Counted from the first letter of the stretch, positions 8,635-18,926 are shown. The stretch is DNA of 64,000 nt from Alkalihalobacterium alkalinitrilicum (GCF_002019605.1 NZ_KV917368.1:1446055-1510054), one strand, 5' to 3'. Program-made: numbers and translations. The notes: generated by a model not told the origin, from the letters alone.

Positions 8635-10203
8635 CTATTTTTGAATTTTTATATTACTTTTCACCCTATCCCATGCAGAACCAATGCCGTCTTTGCGTAA
8701 TTCATACTTTTGTACTCTCTCAGTTGCTGTTTTGGGAAGATCTTTTCGAAGTTCTATATAGCGTGGTATCATATAAAACGCCATATTTTGCTCGCAATAT
8801 CGAATGAATTTTTCAAGGTCAAATAGTCCTTGGTCTATATTAGGTTTTAAAACTAAATATACTTTTACATCTTCTTCGGATAATTCAGATGGCACACCGA
8901 TCGCTGCACTTTCAATTACATCTGGATATTTATTAATGATCTTTTCAATTTCATAGGATGAAATATTCTCACCCCGATATCGGATACAATCCTTCAAACG
9001 ATCTTTAAAATAAAAGAACCCTTCCTCATCCATCGAACCTCTATCTCCAGTGTAAAACCAGTTATTTTCAACTACATGATCAGTTTTATCAGGCATTTTA
9101 TAGTATCCTGAAAATATCGTGCTTTCTTGTTTTGCACGAATAACAATTTCACCATCTGTATAAGGTGGTAATTCATTTCGATTTAGGTCTACAATTTTTA
9201 CATCCAGATGAGATAAAGGTTTCCCAACGGAACCAATTTTTTGTTCACTCATTGTGTTACACATACTTACAGTAGCTACTTCGCTCAGACCGTAACCTTC
9301 CAAGATTTTAATATTAAATCGTTTTTCGAACTCTTCCCAAATTTCCTTTGGGGCAGCTCCACCAAACACTTTTGTTACTGAATGGTCACGGTCTGAGTCT
9401 CCTTGCTCTTGTTTATATAAAATCGTTAACATTGAACCAATGTAATTAAAAACAGTTGCCTTGTTTTCTTTAACTTCATTCCAAAAGTTAGAAGCACTAA
9501 ATCGTTCTGATAACACAAGTTGTGCACCTTTTATCAGAGCTCCCATGGCAGACAACTGTTGAGCATTACAATGAAATAATGGTAAACACGTATATAGAAT
9601 ATCATCCTCATTTATTTTTCCATATTCATTAACGAACTTTAGTGCTGTATTAATATAAGTGTAGTGTGATAATACTACTCCCTTCGGTAAACCCGTAGTG
9701 CCTGATGTGTAAATTATCGACATGGGATCCGACTGTACAAGGCTTACTGGTTTAAATATTTTACTATGCGCAAAGCTTGCTTCAATAATTGATGATTTAT
9801 TCCTAATCATCATTTCTCTTGATAATTCACATTTAATTTTGTCAATATTCTCCTCGAATTCAGTATCGTATATTAGTAATAGGGAATCTGAGTGATTTAA
9901 TATATGCTTTAAGCTATCTCCTTTAATATGTGTGTTAACAGGAACCATGACTGCACCTAACTTTGCTAATGCAAACCAGATGAAAATAAAATCGGTGTGA
10001 TTTTTTAATAGCAACGCGACATGACTTCCTTTTTTAAAGCCTTGGGCTGACAATACATGCGCAATTTGTGCAGAGCGCTCGTCTACTTGTTGATATGTAA
10101 AACTCTCATTTTTAAATTTTACATAAACCTGATTTGGTTTTCTTATCGCTTGGTGAGTAAGTGCATCAACGATATGATTTAATTGATTATTCTCATCTAC
10201 CAA
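8635..10203 (-). CDS. AMP-forming acyl-CoA ligase
   Basis: ANL-superfamily ligase (about 522 aa) that activates a carboxylic acid to its CoA thioester through an acyl-AMP. Motifs in order are the P-loop 'IIYTSGTTGLPKG', 'LPLFHCNAQ', 'EGYGLSEV', 'YTGDRGSMDEEGF', the hinge 'KDRLKDCIRYRGENIS' and a C-terminal region 'LPKTATERVQKYELR'. The Lys of the usual 'TGKV/I' acylation signature appears changed to 'TERVQK', though a Lys is close by. It resembles the crotonobetaine/carnitine and cyclohexane-carboxylate ligase branch. The open frame extends back to 10236 and overlaps the thiolase gene, but a TTG at 10203 has TGGAGG nine bases before it. It is likely co-transcribed with the upstream thiolase gene. 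Confidence 0.85.
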   Translation of the reverse strand: MVDENNQLNHIVDALTHQAIRKPNQVYVKFKNESFTYQQVDERSAQIAHVLSAQGFKKGSHVALLLKNHTDFIFIWFALAKLGAVMVPVNTHIKGDSLKHILNHSDSLLLIYDTEFEENIDKIKCELSREMMIRNKSSIIEASFAHSKIFKPVSLVQSDPMSIIYTSGTTGLPKGVVLSHYTYINTALKFVNEYGKINEDDILYTCLPLFHCNAQQLSAMGALIKGAQLVLSERFSASNFWNEVKENKATVFNYIGSMLTILYKQEQGDSDRDHSVTKVFGGAAPKEIWEEFEKRFNIKILEGYGLSEVATVSMCNTMSEQKIGSVGKPLSHLDVKIVDLNRNELPPYTDGEIVIRAKQESTIFSGYYKMPDKTDHVVENNWFYTGDRGSMDEEGFFYFKDRLKDCIRYRGENISSYEIEKIINKYPDVIESAAIGVPSELSEEDVKVYLVLKPNIDQGLFDLEKFIRYCEQNMAFYMIPRYIELRKDLPKTATERVQKYELRKDGIGSAWDRVKSNIKIQK

Positions 10204-10219
10204 TGTACTTCGCCTCCAA

Positions 10220-11374
10220 CTAAACGATTCTTTCAATTATTGTAGCGTTAGCCATGCCGTGACCTTCACAAATCGTCTGAAGCCCATACCTTCCACTTGT
10301 TCGTTCAAGTTCATGAATTAAAGTTGTAAATAACCGAGTTCCACTTGCACCTAAAGGATGCCCGAGTGCAATTGCACCACCATTAGGATTTAATTTTTCT
10401 GGCTTAGCACCAGTTTCTTTTAACCACGCCAATGGTATCGATGCGAAAGCCTCATTGACTTCATATATATCAATATCATCTATTGATAGACCCGTTCTCT
10501 TTAATATTTTTTCCGTTGCAGTTATTGGTCCCGTTAACATAAGAGTTGGATCTGAGCCGATAACAGTCCTTGCTAAAACTTTAAATTTTGGATTTAATCC
10601 GAGGTCAATTGCTTTTTGTTTTTCCATTAGCAAAACTGCTGATGCGCCATCACTTATTTGACTTGAATTTCCTGCATGTATCTTACCACCCTCTTTAAAA
10701 ACAGGTGATAATGTACTAAGTTTCTCTAAACTAGTATTGAACCGAGGGCCAGAGTCTTGAATAATTGTTTCCCTTTCTCCAGCCTGATTCAAAACTTCAA
10801 CTGGCAAGATTTGTGTCTCAAACCTTTTTTCATTTATTGCTCTTATTGCTTTTTGATGACTCTCATATGCGAACTCATCCATTTCTTCCCTTCTAATCTC
10901 CCATTTTTCGGCAATCCATTCAGCTGACAAACCTTGATTTGTCATTTTAAATTGAGAGGTTAAATTAGGATGGAAATTAACTGGACCTAGAAAGTTTGAA
11001 AACATAGGGACTCTAGTCATATTTTCGATACCCGCTGCAATTACAACATCCATATCACCACTTAGAATAGCTTGAGACGCAAAATGAATGGCTTGTTGAC
11101 TAGATCCACATTGCCGATCTACTGTAGTACCTGGAACTTCTATCGGAAAGCCCGCAAGTAGACTTGCTAATCTTCCAATATCTGCAGCTTGTTCCCCAAC
11201 TTGAGTAACACAACCCATAATAACATCTTCAATCATTTCCGCTTCGATACCTGCTCTTTTCACAACTTCTTTTAATACAGAAGCAGCTAATTCATCGGAT
11301 CGAATATTACTAAACACGCCCCCTTTTTTTCCTAAAGGCGTACGTACTGCTTCTATAACTACAACTTCTCTCAT
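10220..11374 (-). CDS. Acetyl-CoA C-acyltransferase (thiolase II)
   Basis: Biosynthetic or degradative thiolase (384 aa) that cleaves 3-ketoacyl-CoA with CoA, the last step of beta-oxidation. All catalytic elements are present: Cys89 in 'DRQCGSSQQ', 'NEAFA', His339 in 'GGAIALGHPLG' and Cys369 in 'ICEGHGMAN'. Start supported by AGGGG upstream of the ATG. A close relative lies at 43446-44594. It is followed on the same strand by the acyl-CoA ligase gene and preceded by the damaged SCP-x-like thiolase gene. Confidence 0.93.
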   Translation of the reverse strand: MREVVVIEAVRTPLGKKGGVFSNIRSDELAASVLKEVVKRAGIEAEMIEDVIMGCVTQVGEQAADIGRLASLLAGFPIEVPGTTVDRQCGSSQQAIHFASQAILSGDMDVVIAAGIENMTRVPMFSNFLGPVNFHPNLTSQFKMTNQGLSAEWIAEKWEIRREEMDEFAYESHQKAIRAINEKRFETQILPVEVLNQAGERETIIQDSGPRFNTSLEKLSTLSPVFKEGGKIHAGNSSQISDGASAVLLMEKQKAIDLGLNPKFKVLARTVIGSDPTLMLTGPITATEKILKRTGLSIDDIDIYEVNEAFASIPLAWLKETGAKPEKLNPNGGAIALGHPLGASGTRLFTTLIHELERTSGRYGLQTICEGHGMANATIIERIV

Positions 11375-11386
11375 ATTAACAAACCC

Positions 11387-12386
11387 CTATCTTTTTAAAA
11401 TCGTTATTGCGCTCGCTGCGTTTTCACGTCCTAAAAATCCACCAGCATTTTCAGCCAGAGCAACCTTCGCGCCTTTTATTTGTCTAGGCCCAGCTTCTCC
11501 CCTCAATTGAAATACCAATTCACATATTTGACCAATACCAGTTGCTCCAACAGGATGACCTTTTGCTTCAAGTCCGCCACTTGTATTCACTGGCTTTGAA
11601 CCATCTAGATAAGTTAACTTATCTACTATTAATTTTGCTGCATTTCCATGTTCACATAACCCGAGCTCTTCATAGGTCATTAACTCTGAAGAAGCTGCCG
11701 CATCATGTATTTCAAAAACATCAATATCCTCTGGCCCTATACCAGCCTCTTTATATGCTGCTTTTCCAGCCCCTTCTATGAGGCTTGGTTCACCCACTTC
11801 ACGTTTTTGAACGTTGAGCATAAGGATTAAGACTTCCATTTGTGTGGTTTTTTGATGCAACCATAGCTAAGTGTTCTTTTGTAACTCCAGATTGATACAT
11901 AAATTTCCGAGCGATAGAGGCATAGACATCCATCGTCACACTATGTGCCCCTGTTGATTGGTCTAAAATATGCTTCATTTCTTCCACATCTAAACCACCT
12001 TCGAACGACTTAAACATAATATTTCGATCTTCATGTGTCATTTTTTCAACACCAAGCACTAATACGCAATCGTACATACCAGCCTTTATACCAATTGTAG
12101 CTAAATGAAGCGCTGTTGAGGAACTTGCGCACGCATTCTCAATATTAAATATTGGGATTCCGCCGATACCAGCAGACTTTAAAACAACTTGTCCTCTAAT
12201 CGTTTCTTGACCTGTAACAACTCCAGCTACCGCATTGCCAACATAAGCTGCTTGAATAGCTTCCTTTTGGATTCCCGCATCATTTAAAGCTTTATTAACA
12301 GCCTCGGTTCCAAGATCTTTTAAGCCTCTATCAATAAATTTACCAAACTGTGTCATACCTACACCTGCAATTACGACTTCATTCAT
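11387..12386 (-). pseudogene. SCP-x-like thiolase, internal deletion and frameshift
   Basis: Two reading frames together match the intact thiolase at 25014-26198. The N part (12386 down to 11799) holds 'AGVGMTQFGKF' and the active-site 'ENACASSST', then runs to 'NGSLNPYAQ'. The C part (through 11387) resumes at 'SLIEGAGKAAYKEAG' and has 'FEIHDAAASSELM', 'AKGHPVGATG' and the family C-terminus. About 75 codons of the intact paralogue are missing at the junction near 11820, including the 'PVSDGAAA' segment, and the frame changes. A functional thiolase is unlikely. It keeps a good ribosome site and sits between the P450 and thiolase genes, so it was probably once part of that operon. A sequencing error cannot explain the missing segment. 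Confidence 0.85.
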
Positions 12387-12426
12387 TAGGTAACCTCCAA
12401 TTCATACTTTCTGTCTTAAAAGTAAT

Positions 12427-13632
12427 TTAATCAAAAAGAACAGGTAAGCTCTTCAACGCTCGACTGATAATAATAGGTTGCCATTCTACGTCATTCGTTT
12501 CTAAACGAATGGTTGGGAAACGCTTTAAAACTTGATTAATGGCGACCGAAGCTTCTAATCTCGCTAGGGGAGCACCTAAACAATAGTGAATACCTTTACC
12601 AAAGCCTAAATGGTGATTTGGTTTTCTCGTAATATCCAACTCATCTTCATTATCAAAGACTTCTGGGTCACGATTTGCTGCAATTTGCATTAATAGTAAT
12701 CGTTGTCCTTCTTTTATTCTTTTTCCATTTATGACTACATCTTTTTTTGCCACTCTCATAATAGCCTTACTTGGCCCATCATAGCGAAGTAATTCTTCAA
12801 TAGCAGTGTCAATGAGTGAAGGGTTGTTTTTTAAGAGCTTCAGTTGTTCTGGATTGGATATCAAAGATAGTAAACCATTCGCAATAAGGTTAGTCGTTGT
12901 CTCGTGCCCACCGAAAACAAGTAACGTACACGTTGCAATAATTTCATCTTTTGAAAGAGCATCGCCTTTTTCTTTCGCATTTACTAGGGAGCTGATTAAA
13001 TCATCTTTCGGATTTTTCAACCGATCATTAACAACATCACCTAAATATGAGGCCATCTGTTGCATCCCTTTTTGTGCCCTTTCATGTCGATCTGAATCTT
13101 TTACTGCGCCAAAGACAAGCAATAATAAATCATCAGACCATTGCTTTAATAGACCTCTATCTTCATCAGGTAAACCTAACATTTTAGAGATTACGAGGAT
13201 CGGTAATACAAAAGCATAATCACGGATCACATCCATCTTCTTAGCACTCTCAACTTGATCTAATAAGTAATCCGTAACTTCATACATAAATGGGCGCATT
13301 TCTTCAACCGCTTTCGGTGTAAATGCTTTATTCACTAACATTCGAATTCGAGTATGGTTTGGAGGATCATTAAACACCATCCATTTCGATAGGATTTCAA
13401 AGGTCGACACCATGTCTAAAACCTTTTCTTTTGACATGCTTTTAGATGGTCTAATTCGTTGTGACGTTAAACCTGGGTTTAGTAATGCTTCATTAATATC
13501 GTGATAACGAGTCAAAATCCAACCATCCCACTTATCACTCCAATAAACAGGATCTTCCGTACGTAGCAAATGAAAGTACGGATATGGGTTTTTCACCACT
13601 TCTGGTGCTAGTAAATCATCATGGATCGGCAT
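12427..13632 (-). CDS. Cytochrome P450 (first paralogue)
   Basis: Soluble bacterial P450 of 401 residues that would insert one oxygen atom into an organic substrate. Visible are the I-helix oxygen motif 'GGHETTTN', the K-helix 'EELLR' and the heme-binding loop 'HLGFGKGIHYCLGAPLAR', with Cys about residue 351. The acid/alcohol pair of the I-helix is Glu-Thr. It is a clear paralogue of the P450 at 21256-22464; large blocks match, such as 'NDPP.HTR.RML', 'FTPKA' and 'ANRDP'. Start: the ATG at 13632 has AAGGAGG eight bases upstream. No ferredoxin gene is beside it; it may share the one at 20986. Substrate unknown. Confidence 0.92.
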   Translation of the reverse strand: MPIHDDLLAPEVVKNPYPYFHLLRTEDPVYWSDKWDGWILTRYHDINEALLNPGLTSQRIRPSKSMSKEKVLDMVSTFEILSKWMVFNDPPNHTRIRMLVNKAFTPKAVEEMRPFMYEVTDYLLDQVESAKKMDVIRDYAFVLPILVISKMLGLPDEDRGLLKQWSDDLLLLVFGAVKDSDRHERAQKGMQQMASYLGDVVNDRLKNPKDDLISSLVNAKEKGDALSKDEIIATCTLLVFGGHETTTNLIANGLLSLISNPEQLKLLKNNPSLIDTAIEELLRYDGPSKAIMRVAKKDVVINGKRIKEGQRLLLMQIAANRDPEVFDNEDELDITRKPNHHLGFGKGIHYCLGAPLARLEASVAINQVLKRFPTIRLETNDVEWQPIIISRALKSLPVLFD

Positions 13633-13795
13633 CAATACTTCCTCCTTTTTATGAAAGTTAAAATCATAAAGACTTTACAAAATACAATCTGTTTTCAAAG
13701 ATGGAAAACTATTACTTATACTTTCCTCGGTAACACGTAAATTTTGTAAGGCAATAGGTAATATTGAGATAATATCACTATGATTCCTTGGAAGA

Positions 13796-15154
13796 TTAGC
13801 TAGTTTTTCGATTATCAACGACTCTTCTTGCTTTAAAAATCGTTTCTGGCAGTGAACCTTGTTCAATTAACTCTACGCCAATTCTTATCCCGAGTTTTGT
13901 TTTGAACAACTCTTTTGCTTCGTTTTCCATTTGTAATCTTTGATCCTCTCTTCTTTCATTCTTATATTCTATCTTCACTAGCATTTCATCTAATGCACCC
14001 TTTTTGTCTACGATGATCTGATATTCAGCACTACTCCAACTTAATGATCTAACAATATTTTCAATGGCACTTGGATAAATGTTCGTACCCCGAATGACGA
14101 GCATATCGTCTAAACGACCTAACACACCATGTGGTAAACGAGGATATGTTCTACCGCACGAACACGGTTCATCCGTCATAAAGCTTTCATCGCCAGGCCA
14201 AAACCGGATCATTGGCTGAGATTGTCTCCATAAGTGTGTGTAAACTATAGCTCCACGCTCACCCATAGCAATTGGTTGATGAGGGTCGTCCCCACTAACA
14301 ATTTCAGTAAAAACCTCATCTTGATAAAGGTGAACACCTGATTGAGACTCACAAGCTGTACTTGTCATAAATGGATACATTTCAGATGTAGACCCTGCGT
14401 CATGAAGACTAGCATTCCAACCATTTGTTAATATTTCCTTAGTATGAGGTAAAGAAGCACCAATTTCTCCACCAGCGATCAGTCTAGTAACTGAACTTTC
14501 CTGTAAATCGATTCCTTTTTCCTTCGCCTTCATAAGTAAATGCATGCAATAAGAGACAGTCCCCGAAAAAGTCGAAGGTTTAATTCTCTCAATCAAATCT
14601 AAATGTTTATCTGATTCAATCGCTCCTAATGGAAAAATGGTTGAACCTATCCTTTCTGCACCTTGTAAAACACCCCATCCCCCAAAGAATAAAGAAAAGG
14701 GGAAACCTATTTGAATAACATCATCAGGTCTTAGTCCAGTGGACCACATGGCCATTGCATGAATTTCAGCCGCACGTTCCCAGTCCTCTTTACTTACTTG
14801 ATAAAAAGTAGGTGTTCCAGATGTGCCACTTGAACCTTGTATCCTTGCAATCTCATTTGATTTAAACGGTCCAGCATAACTTCCGAAAGTCGGGTTTTCC
14901 AATTGATCCGCTACAAGCATCTTTTTAGTAATAATGGGAACTTTCCTTGAAAAGTCTTCAATTGTTTTAACATCAGAAGGCTTAAAATTATGATTATCAT
15001 AATGTTTTCGATAAAAAGGTAATGTGTGATAGACGTAATCTAATTGTTTTTGTATTCTGTTTAATATGATTTCATTTCTTTTTTCGGGATCTAATGTTTC
15101 TCTCTCCTCGTTCCAATATTTTTGGTATCCTCTTTGGTCCATCACTTTTGTCAT
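13796..15154 (-). CDS. PaaK-like aryl/acyl-CoA ligase (first paralogue)
   Basis: Phenylacetate-CoA ligase family enzyme (452 aa) that adenylates a carboxylic acid and transfers it to CoA. The P-loop 'GSSGTSGTPTF' is at about 107-117. 'STSEMYPF', the 'CSCGRTYPRLPHGVLGR' block with paired cysteines and 'RGTNIYPSAIENI' follow, as in PaaK. It ends 'ETIFKARRVVD', matching the paralogue at 23451. AGGAGG lies upstream of the ATG. The P450 gene follows about 160 bp downstream. PaaK-like enzymes also activate non-aromatic acids, for example in diterpenoid clusters, so the substrate is open. Confidence 0.88.
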   Translation of the reverse strand: MTKVMDQRGYQKYWNEERETLDPEKRNEIILNRIQKQLDYVYHTLPFYRKHYDNHNFKPSDVKTIEDFSRKVPIITKKMLVADQLENPTFGSYAGPFKSNEIARIQGSSGTSGTPTFYQVSKEDWERAAEIHAMAMWSTGLRPDDVIQIGFPFSLFFGGWGVLQGAERIGSTIFPLGAIESDKHLDLIERIKPSTFSGTVSYCMHLLMKAKEKGIDLQESSVTRLIAGGEIGASLPHTKEILTNGWNASLHDAGSTSEMYPFMTSTACESQSGVHLYQDEVFTEIVSGDDPHQPIAMGERGAIVYTHLWRQSQPMIRFWPGDESFMTDEPCSCGRTYPRLPHGVLGRLDDMLVIRGTNIYPSAIENIVRSLSWSSAEYQIIVDKKGALDEMLVKIEYKNERREDQRLQMENEAKELFKTKLGIRIGVELIEQGSLPETIFKARRVVDNRKTS

Positions 15155-15536
15155 TTATCATTCCTCCTAAAATATGATAAAAACAAATAAACATGTTTTT
15201 ATTTAGAGAACTAACTAATTTAATGTTATGAATATTCAGAATAATAATTACACACTTAAATGTTATGTTTTACAATGTAGGAATTAAGAGAAAAGTTAGA
15301 GAGAGGGACTAAAAAGGCAAAGTATTAGACCCTCAACTCTTTTCTATGGTTGCTAATAAAAAGTAACAACTATATTTCATGTAAAAGTGAGGGTCCCCTA
15401 ACTTACGAGATACTTATATGAAAAGACAACTAATGTTATGAGAAGTTTTTTTGAACTAAGAGATAATGGTAAATAATTTTTATTCTAGTACAAATGATTG
15501 TTGACTAATATTCTATTCTTTAGCTTAAATTGCCGA
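15155..15536. other. Intergenic region upstream of the PaaK-like ligase
   Basis: No gene seen. It contains an 8-bp inverted repeat GACCCTCA/TGAGGGTC (15328-15335 and 15388-15395) with a long spacer. A GAACTAACTAAT sequence near 15208 resembles motifs around the TetR gene. Confidence 0.5.
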
Positions 15537-16310
15537 TTACATCGCACTAAATCCACCATCAACCATTAAAATATTTCCAGTCACATACCCACTTGCCTCT
15601 GAAGCTAAGAATACAGCAGCACCTTTTAAATCATCTTCTGAACCAAATCGGTTTAATGGTGTATGAGCTAGTATTGCCTCGGCATTTTCTTCCATTAAAC
15701 CTTTTGCCATTTTTGTAGGGAAGAAACCTGGTGCAATGGCATTTACATGAATATTATGTTTACCCCATTTAACAGCAAGATCCTTCGTAAATGTAATGAC
15801 AGCCCCTTTACTTGCATTATAACCAACTGCATCCATTATATCCTCACTAACTCCACCGAGGCCTGCAATAGAAGCGATATTAATAATTTTCCCAGATTTT
15901 TGTTTGATCATCTGTTTTCCTACAGCTTGTGACATTAAAAAGATACCCGTCACATTTACATCCATTACCCTGTTCCACTTATCTAATGGTAAATCCTCGA
16001 GAGGTGCCCCCCATGTTGCCCCACTGTTGTTAAATAATATATCTATTTTTCCGAACTCTTTAATTGTTTCTTCCACTACGTTATTTATATCGTCTGGATT
16101 TGTAACATCACACTTTATTGCTAATGATTTTACACCTAGTTCGCGTAGTTTTTGACTCGTTCTTTCGCAATCCTCCACCTTTCTTGAACAAACAACAACA
16201 TCTGCTCCGAATTCGGCAAGGGAAATGGCTAGTTGTTCACCTAAGCCACGTCCTCCTCCAGTTACAATTGCGGTTTTGCCTGTAAGATCAAATAGCTTCT
16301 TCGTGTTCAT
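15537..16310 (-). CDS. Short-chain dehydrogenase/reductase
   Basis: Classical SDR of 257 residues, a Rossmann-fold NAD(P)-dependent alcohol or ketone oxidoreductase. 'TGGGRGLG' (cofactor) is near residue 18, 'NNSGATWG' follows, the catalytic Ser is in 'NIASIAG' and 'YNASK' gives Tyr and Lys. It ends 'VTGNILMVDGGFSAM'. It resembles the gluconate 5-dehydrogenase/3-oxoacyl reductase group, but the substrate cannot be read. CGGAGG precedes the ATG. It follows the MDR gene on the same strand, with repeat copy B between them. Confidence 0.9.
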   Translation of the reverse strand: MNTKKLFDLTGKTAIVTGGGRGLGEQLAISLAEFGADVVVCSRKVEDCERTSQKLRELGVKSLAIKCDVTNPDDINNVVEETIKEFGKIDILFNNSGATWGAPLEDLPLDKWNRVMDVNVTGIFLMSQAVGKQMIKQKSGKIINIASIAGLGGVSEDIMDAVGYNASKGAVITFTKDLAVKWGKHNIHVNAIAPGFFPTKMAKGLMEENAEAILAHTPLNRFGSEDDLKGAAVFLASEASGYVTGNILMVDGGFSAM

Positions 16311-16487
16311 AAAGTAATCCTCCGTATCTTAGTTTAATTGATAGAATTTTCGTATTTTAGTAATAAAATGAAACTCCTATCAGTGAGGGTCTTCCACTTT
16401 CCTTACTAATTGTTATTGAAGCCCACACGATGTAAATAGACATTGCCACAGGACGTTGCGCATTTAGTCTGCGTTCATTTACCTGTT

Positions 16488-16570
16488 AGTGGCAGTTTAT
16501 CCCCCACTTATCCTTCTTTGATCCCTCGAAGTCTTGGAGTGGGGGTGTTTCTTCCAGTTGTATCAGGATA
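16488..16570 (+). repeat. Dispersed hairpin repeat, copy B
   Basis: Core palindrome CCCCCACTT...AGTGGGGG (16501-16545) preceded by GTGGCAGTTTAT. Nearly the same sequence occurs at 50855-50940 and, reversed, at 7390-7465. It lies between the MDR and SDR genes. Confidence 0.8.
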
Positions 16571-16583
16571 ATTCTGTTGGCGC

Positions 16584-17603
16584 TTAATTAGGAATAGTTA
16601 AAACAATCTTTCCAAATTGGCTTCCCTTTTCCATTTGTTGATGAGCTTCATCTACCTGTTCAAGCGGATAAACTTGATCTACTACTGGCTCAATTTCATT
16701 TTTTTCATAAAGAGCCAACATATCAGCAAACTCTTTAGGCGTCCCCATTGTAGACCCCATAATCGTTAATTGTTTAAAGAAAATTCTTGGCATAACTACA
16801 TTATTTACAGCACCTAGTGTTGCTCCAAAAGAAACAATTCTACCACCTGGTTTTGCTAAATTAATTAAATCATTAAAAGTGTCTCCACCAATACTATCTA
16901 TTGATAGGTCGGCTCCTCCTGATAGCTTCTTCAATTCTTTTACCCAATTTTCATTGCGATAATTAATACCACCAGCAGCACCTAATTTTATTGCTTTTTC
17001 AATTTTTTCATCACTACTCGATGTAACATATACCTTAGCACCTAATGCTACAGCTATTTGTAAAGCAAAAGTTGCTACTCCACCACCAATCCCAGGAATA
17101 ATGACGGTTTCACCTTCTTTTACCTGACCTTTTGTCACAACTGATCGGTATGCAGTTAGTCCAGCTAACGGCAACGCAGCTGCGGCTTCCCACGAAAGGT
17201 ACTGTGGCTTTTTGAATACATTTTCAGCTGGTATTTTAATGTATTGTGCATAAGTTCCATCTATAGGCACTCCCAAAACAGAAAATGTTGGTTTTGGAAA
17301 ATCAGGGTTATCGCCCCATCCCATGGCAGGGTTAATCACGACCTCATTACCAACTTCAAAACCTTGAACGCCTTCACCTAGTTCTGCGATAGTACCTGCA
17401 CCATCTGCTCCAGGCGTAGAAGGTACTTGGATTCCTGGATACATTCCATAGCGAATGAAAATATCTCGACGATTTAGTGCAGCCGTCCGTAATTGAACCA
17501 ATATTTCTCCAGGTCCTGGTTTAGGCATTGGAACTTCTTCTAAATATAATTCAGCTTTTTTTTCTCCAGGATTCACCTTATCTTTTAATACAATAGCTTT
17601 CAT
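16584..17603 (-). CDS. Zinc-independent MDR oxidoreductase (quinone reductase-like)
   Basis: Medium-chain dehydrogenase/reductase of 339 residues. The GroES-like N half has 'LNRRDIFIRYGMYPG' and 'PGADGAGTI'. The Rossmann half carries 'GIGGGVATFALQIA'. The cysteine cluster for structural zinc is absent, which places it with the quinone oxidoreductase or enoyl reductase-like groups rather than zinc alcohol dehydrogenases. TGGAGG lies before the ATG. It directly follows the TRAP permease gene (35 bp), so transport and this reduction are probably co-expressed. Substrate unknown. Confidence 0.87.
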   Translation of the reverse strand: MKAIVLKDKVNPGEKKAELYLEEVPMPKPGPGEILVQLRTAALNRRDIFIRYGMYPGIQVPSTPGADGAGTIAELGEGVQGFEVGNEVVINPAMGWGDNPDFPKPTFSVLGVPIDGTYAQYIKIPAENVFKKPQYLSWEAAAALPLAGLTAYRSVVTKGQVKEGETVIIPGIGGGVATFALQIAVALGAKVYVTSSSDEKIEKAIKLGAAGGINYRNENWVKELKKLSGGADLSIDSIGGDTFNDLINLAKPGGRIVSFGATLGAVNNVVMPRIFFKQLTIMGSTMGTPKEFADMLALYEKNEIEPVVDQVYPLEQVDEAHQQMEKGSQFGKIVLTIPN

Positions 17604-17637
17604 AATATACCTCCAGATTTCACTAGTATTTTATATA

Positions 17638-18921
17638 CTACCTAAGGATACTAGGTAGGAATAATGATAGTTGTGGGAATAAAGTTACAATCAATAAAAC
17701 AACTAATAACGCACTAAAAATGGGGAATAAATACTTAAAGGTTTTTTCGAAAGAAATGCCTGCCATTCTTGAAGCGATAAATACATTAACTCCCATAGGG
17801 GGTGTTAATAGACCTAAGGTTAAATTTATACAAACAATGATACCGAAATGCATCGGATCTACACCCAAACTCATTACAATCGGTAGAAGTAACGGAACAA
17901 AAATCATGAGTGCTGCAATCGTTTCCATTACCATACCAACAATGAGTAAGAAGACATTAATAATTAATAAAATCACAATTGGATTACTTGAAATTCCACT
18001 AAGCGTCTCTGATAAAAACTGAGGAATTTGTTCTAAAGATAACACTCGACCAAAAAACGCTGCAGCACCTACTAAGATTAAGACTCCACCACTCACAGCT
18101 GATGTATGCATAAAGATCCCAGGAACATCTTTAAAGGTAATTTCTTTATGAACAAACAAACTAACTACAAGACTATAAAAAACAGCGACAACAGCTGCTT
18201 CTGTCGGTGTGAAAATTCCACCATAGATACCACCTAAAACAATTACAGGCGCTAATAAAGCAAACTTTGCATCATAAAACGCTTTTAACATTTCTTTAAA
18301 AGTACTTTTTTCACCGCCAACATATCCTTCTTTCTTACAAATAAAATAATTGACGATTATTAATGCTATACCAATGAGGATCCCAGGAATTATACCTGCA
18401 ATAAATAATCCACCAATTGATACACCAGACATGACTCCAAATAGGATAAACAAAATACTCGGTGGAACGATAGGACCCATAGATCCAGCACTAGCCACGA
18501 ATGAAGCGGCATATGGTTTCGAATACCCTCTATTAATCATATACGGAAGCATAATACCACCAATAGCAGCTACTGTTGCAGGACCAGATCCTGAAATTGC
18601 TGCGAATATGAAACTAGCGATTACTGTAATAATTCCTAGACCACCAGTGAAAGAGCCAACGAGTTTTTCTGCAAATAGAACTAAACGTTTGGCAATTCCA
18701 CCTTTACTCATAATTTCACCAGCTAATATAAATAAAGGAATAGCGATAAGAGGAAAAGAATCACTAGCACCAAATGAAGCGGTAATAAATAGGTTTAATG
18801 TAGCGAGATCATTGATGATAAGGACAACTAAACTTGAAATACCTAAGGCGATAGCCACCGGCATATTAGTTGCAATTAATAGGAAAAAAATTACAAATAA
18901 CATTAGAAAACTTATTAGCAA
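17638..18921 (-). CDS. dctM: TRAP transporter large permease (DctM)
   Basis: Large membrane subunit of a tripartite ATP-independent periplasmic-type transporter, a secondary importer for organic acids. Many hydrophobic segments are visible, with the family blocks 'IPLFILAGEIM', 'ISGSGPATVAAIG', 'PPSILFILFG', 'GIFTPTEAA' and 'LTPPMGVNVF'. The frame opens with GTG at 18930, overlapping the stop of the small permease gene. A GGAGG ten bases before the TTG at 18921 makes that start likely. Order here is P-Q-M, followed by the MDR gene. Confidence 0.92.
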   Translation of the reverse strand: MLISFLMLFVIFFLLIATNMPVAIALGISSLVVLIINDLATLNLFITASFGASDSFPLIAIPLFILAGEIMSKGGIAKRLVLFAEKLVGSFTGGLGIITVIASFIFAAISGSGPATVAAIGGIMLPYMINRGYSKPYAASFVASAGSMGPIVPPSILFILFGVMSGVSIGGLFIAGIIPGILIGIALIIVNYFICKKEGYVGGEKSTFKEMLKAFYDAKFALLAPVIVLGGIYGGIFTPTEAAVVAVFYSLVVSLFVHKEITFKDVPGIFMHTSAVSGGVLILVGAAAFFGRVLSLEQIPQFLSETLSGISSNPIVILLIINVFLLIVGMVMETIAALMIFVPLLLPIVMSLGVDPMHFGIIVCINLTLGLLTPPMGVNVFIASRMAGISFEKTFKYLFPIFSALLVVLLIVTLFPQLSLFLPSILR

Positions 18922-18926
18922 GTGAC

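Noticed and set aside
11387-12386. Two separate real thiolase genes
   Set aside because: Each part matches only one portion of the intact paralogue and the central segment is absent, so this is one broken gene.
13675-13866. 63-residue minus-strand ORF overlapping the PaaK-like ligase gene end
   Set aside because: It lies mostly in another frame of the ligase gene end and the following spacer, has no good ribosome site and no recognisable protein pattern.
18350-18925. 191-residue plus-strand ORF opposite the TRAP permease gene
   Set aside because: It is the antisense of a membrane protein gene; its Ile/Pro/Asn-rich content is typical of such shadows.
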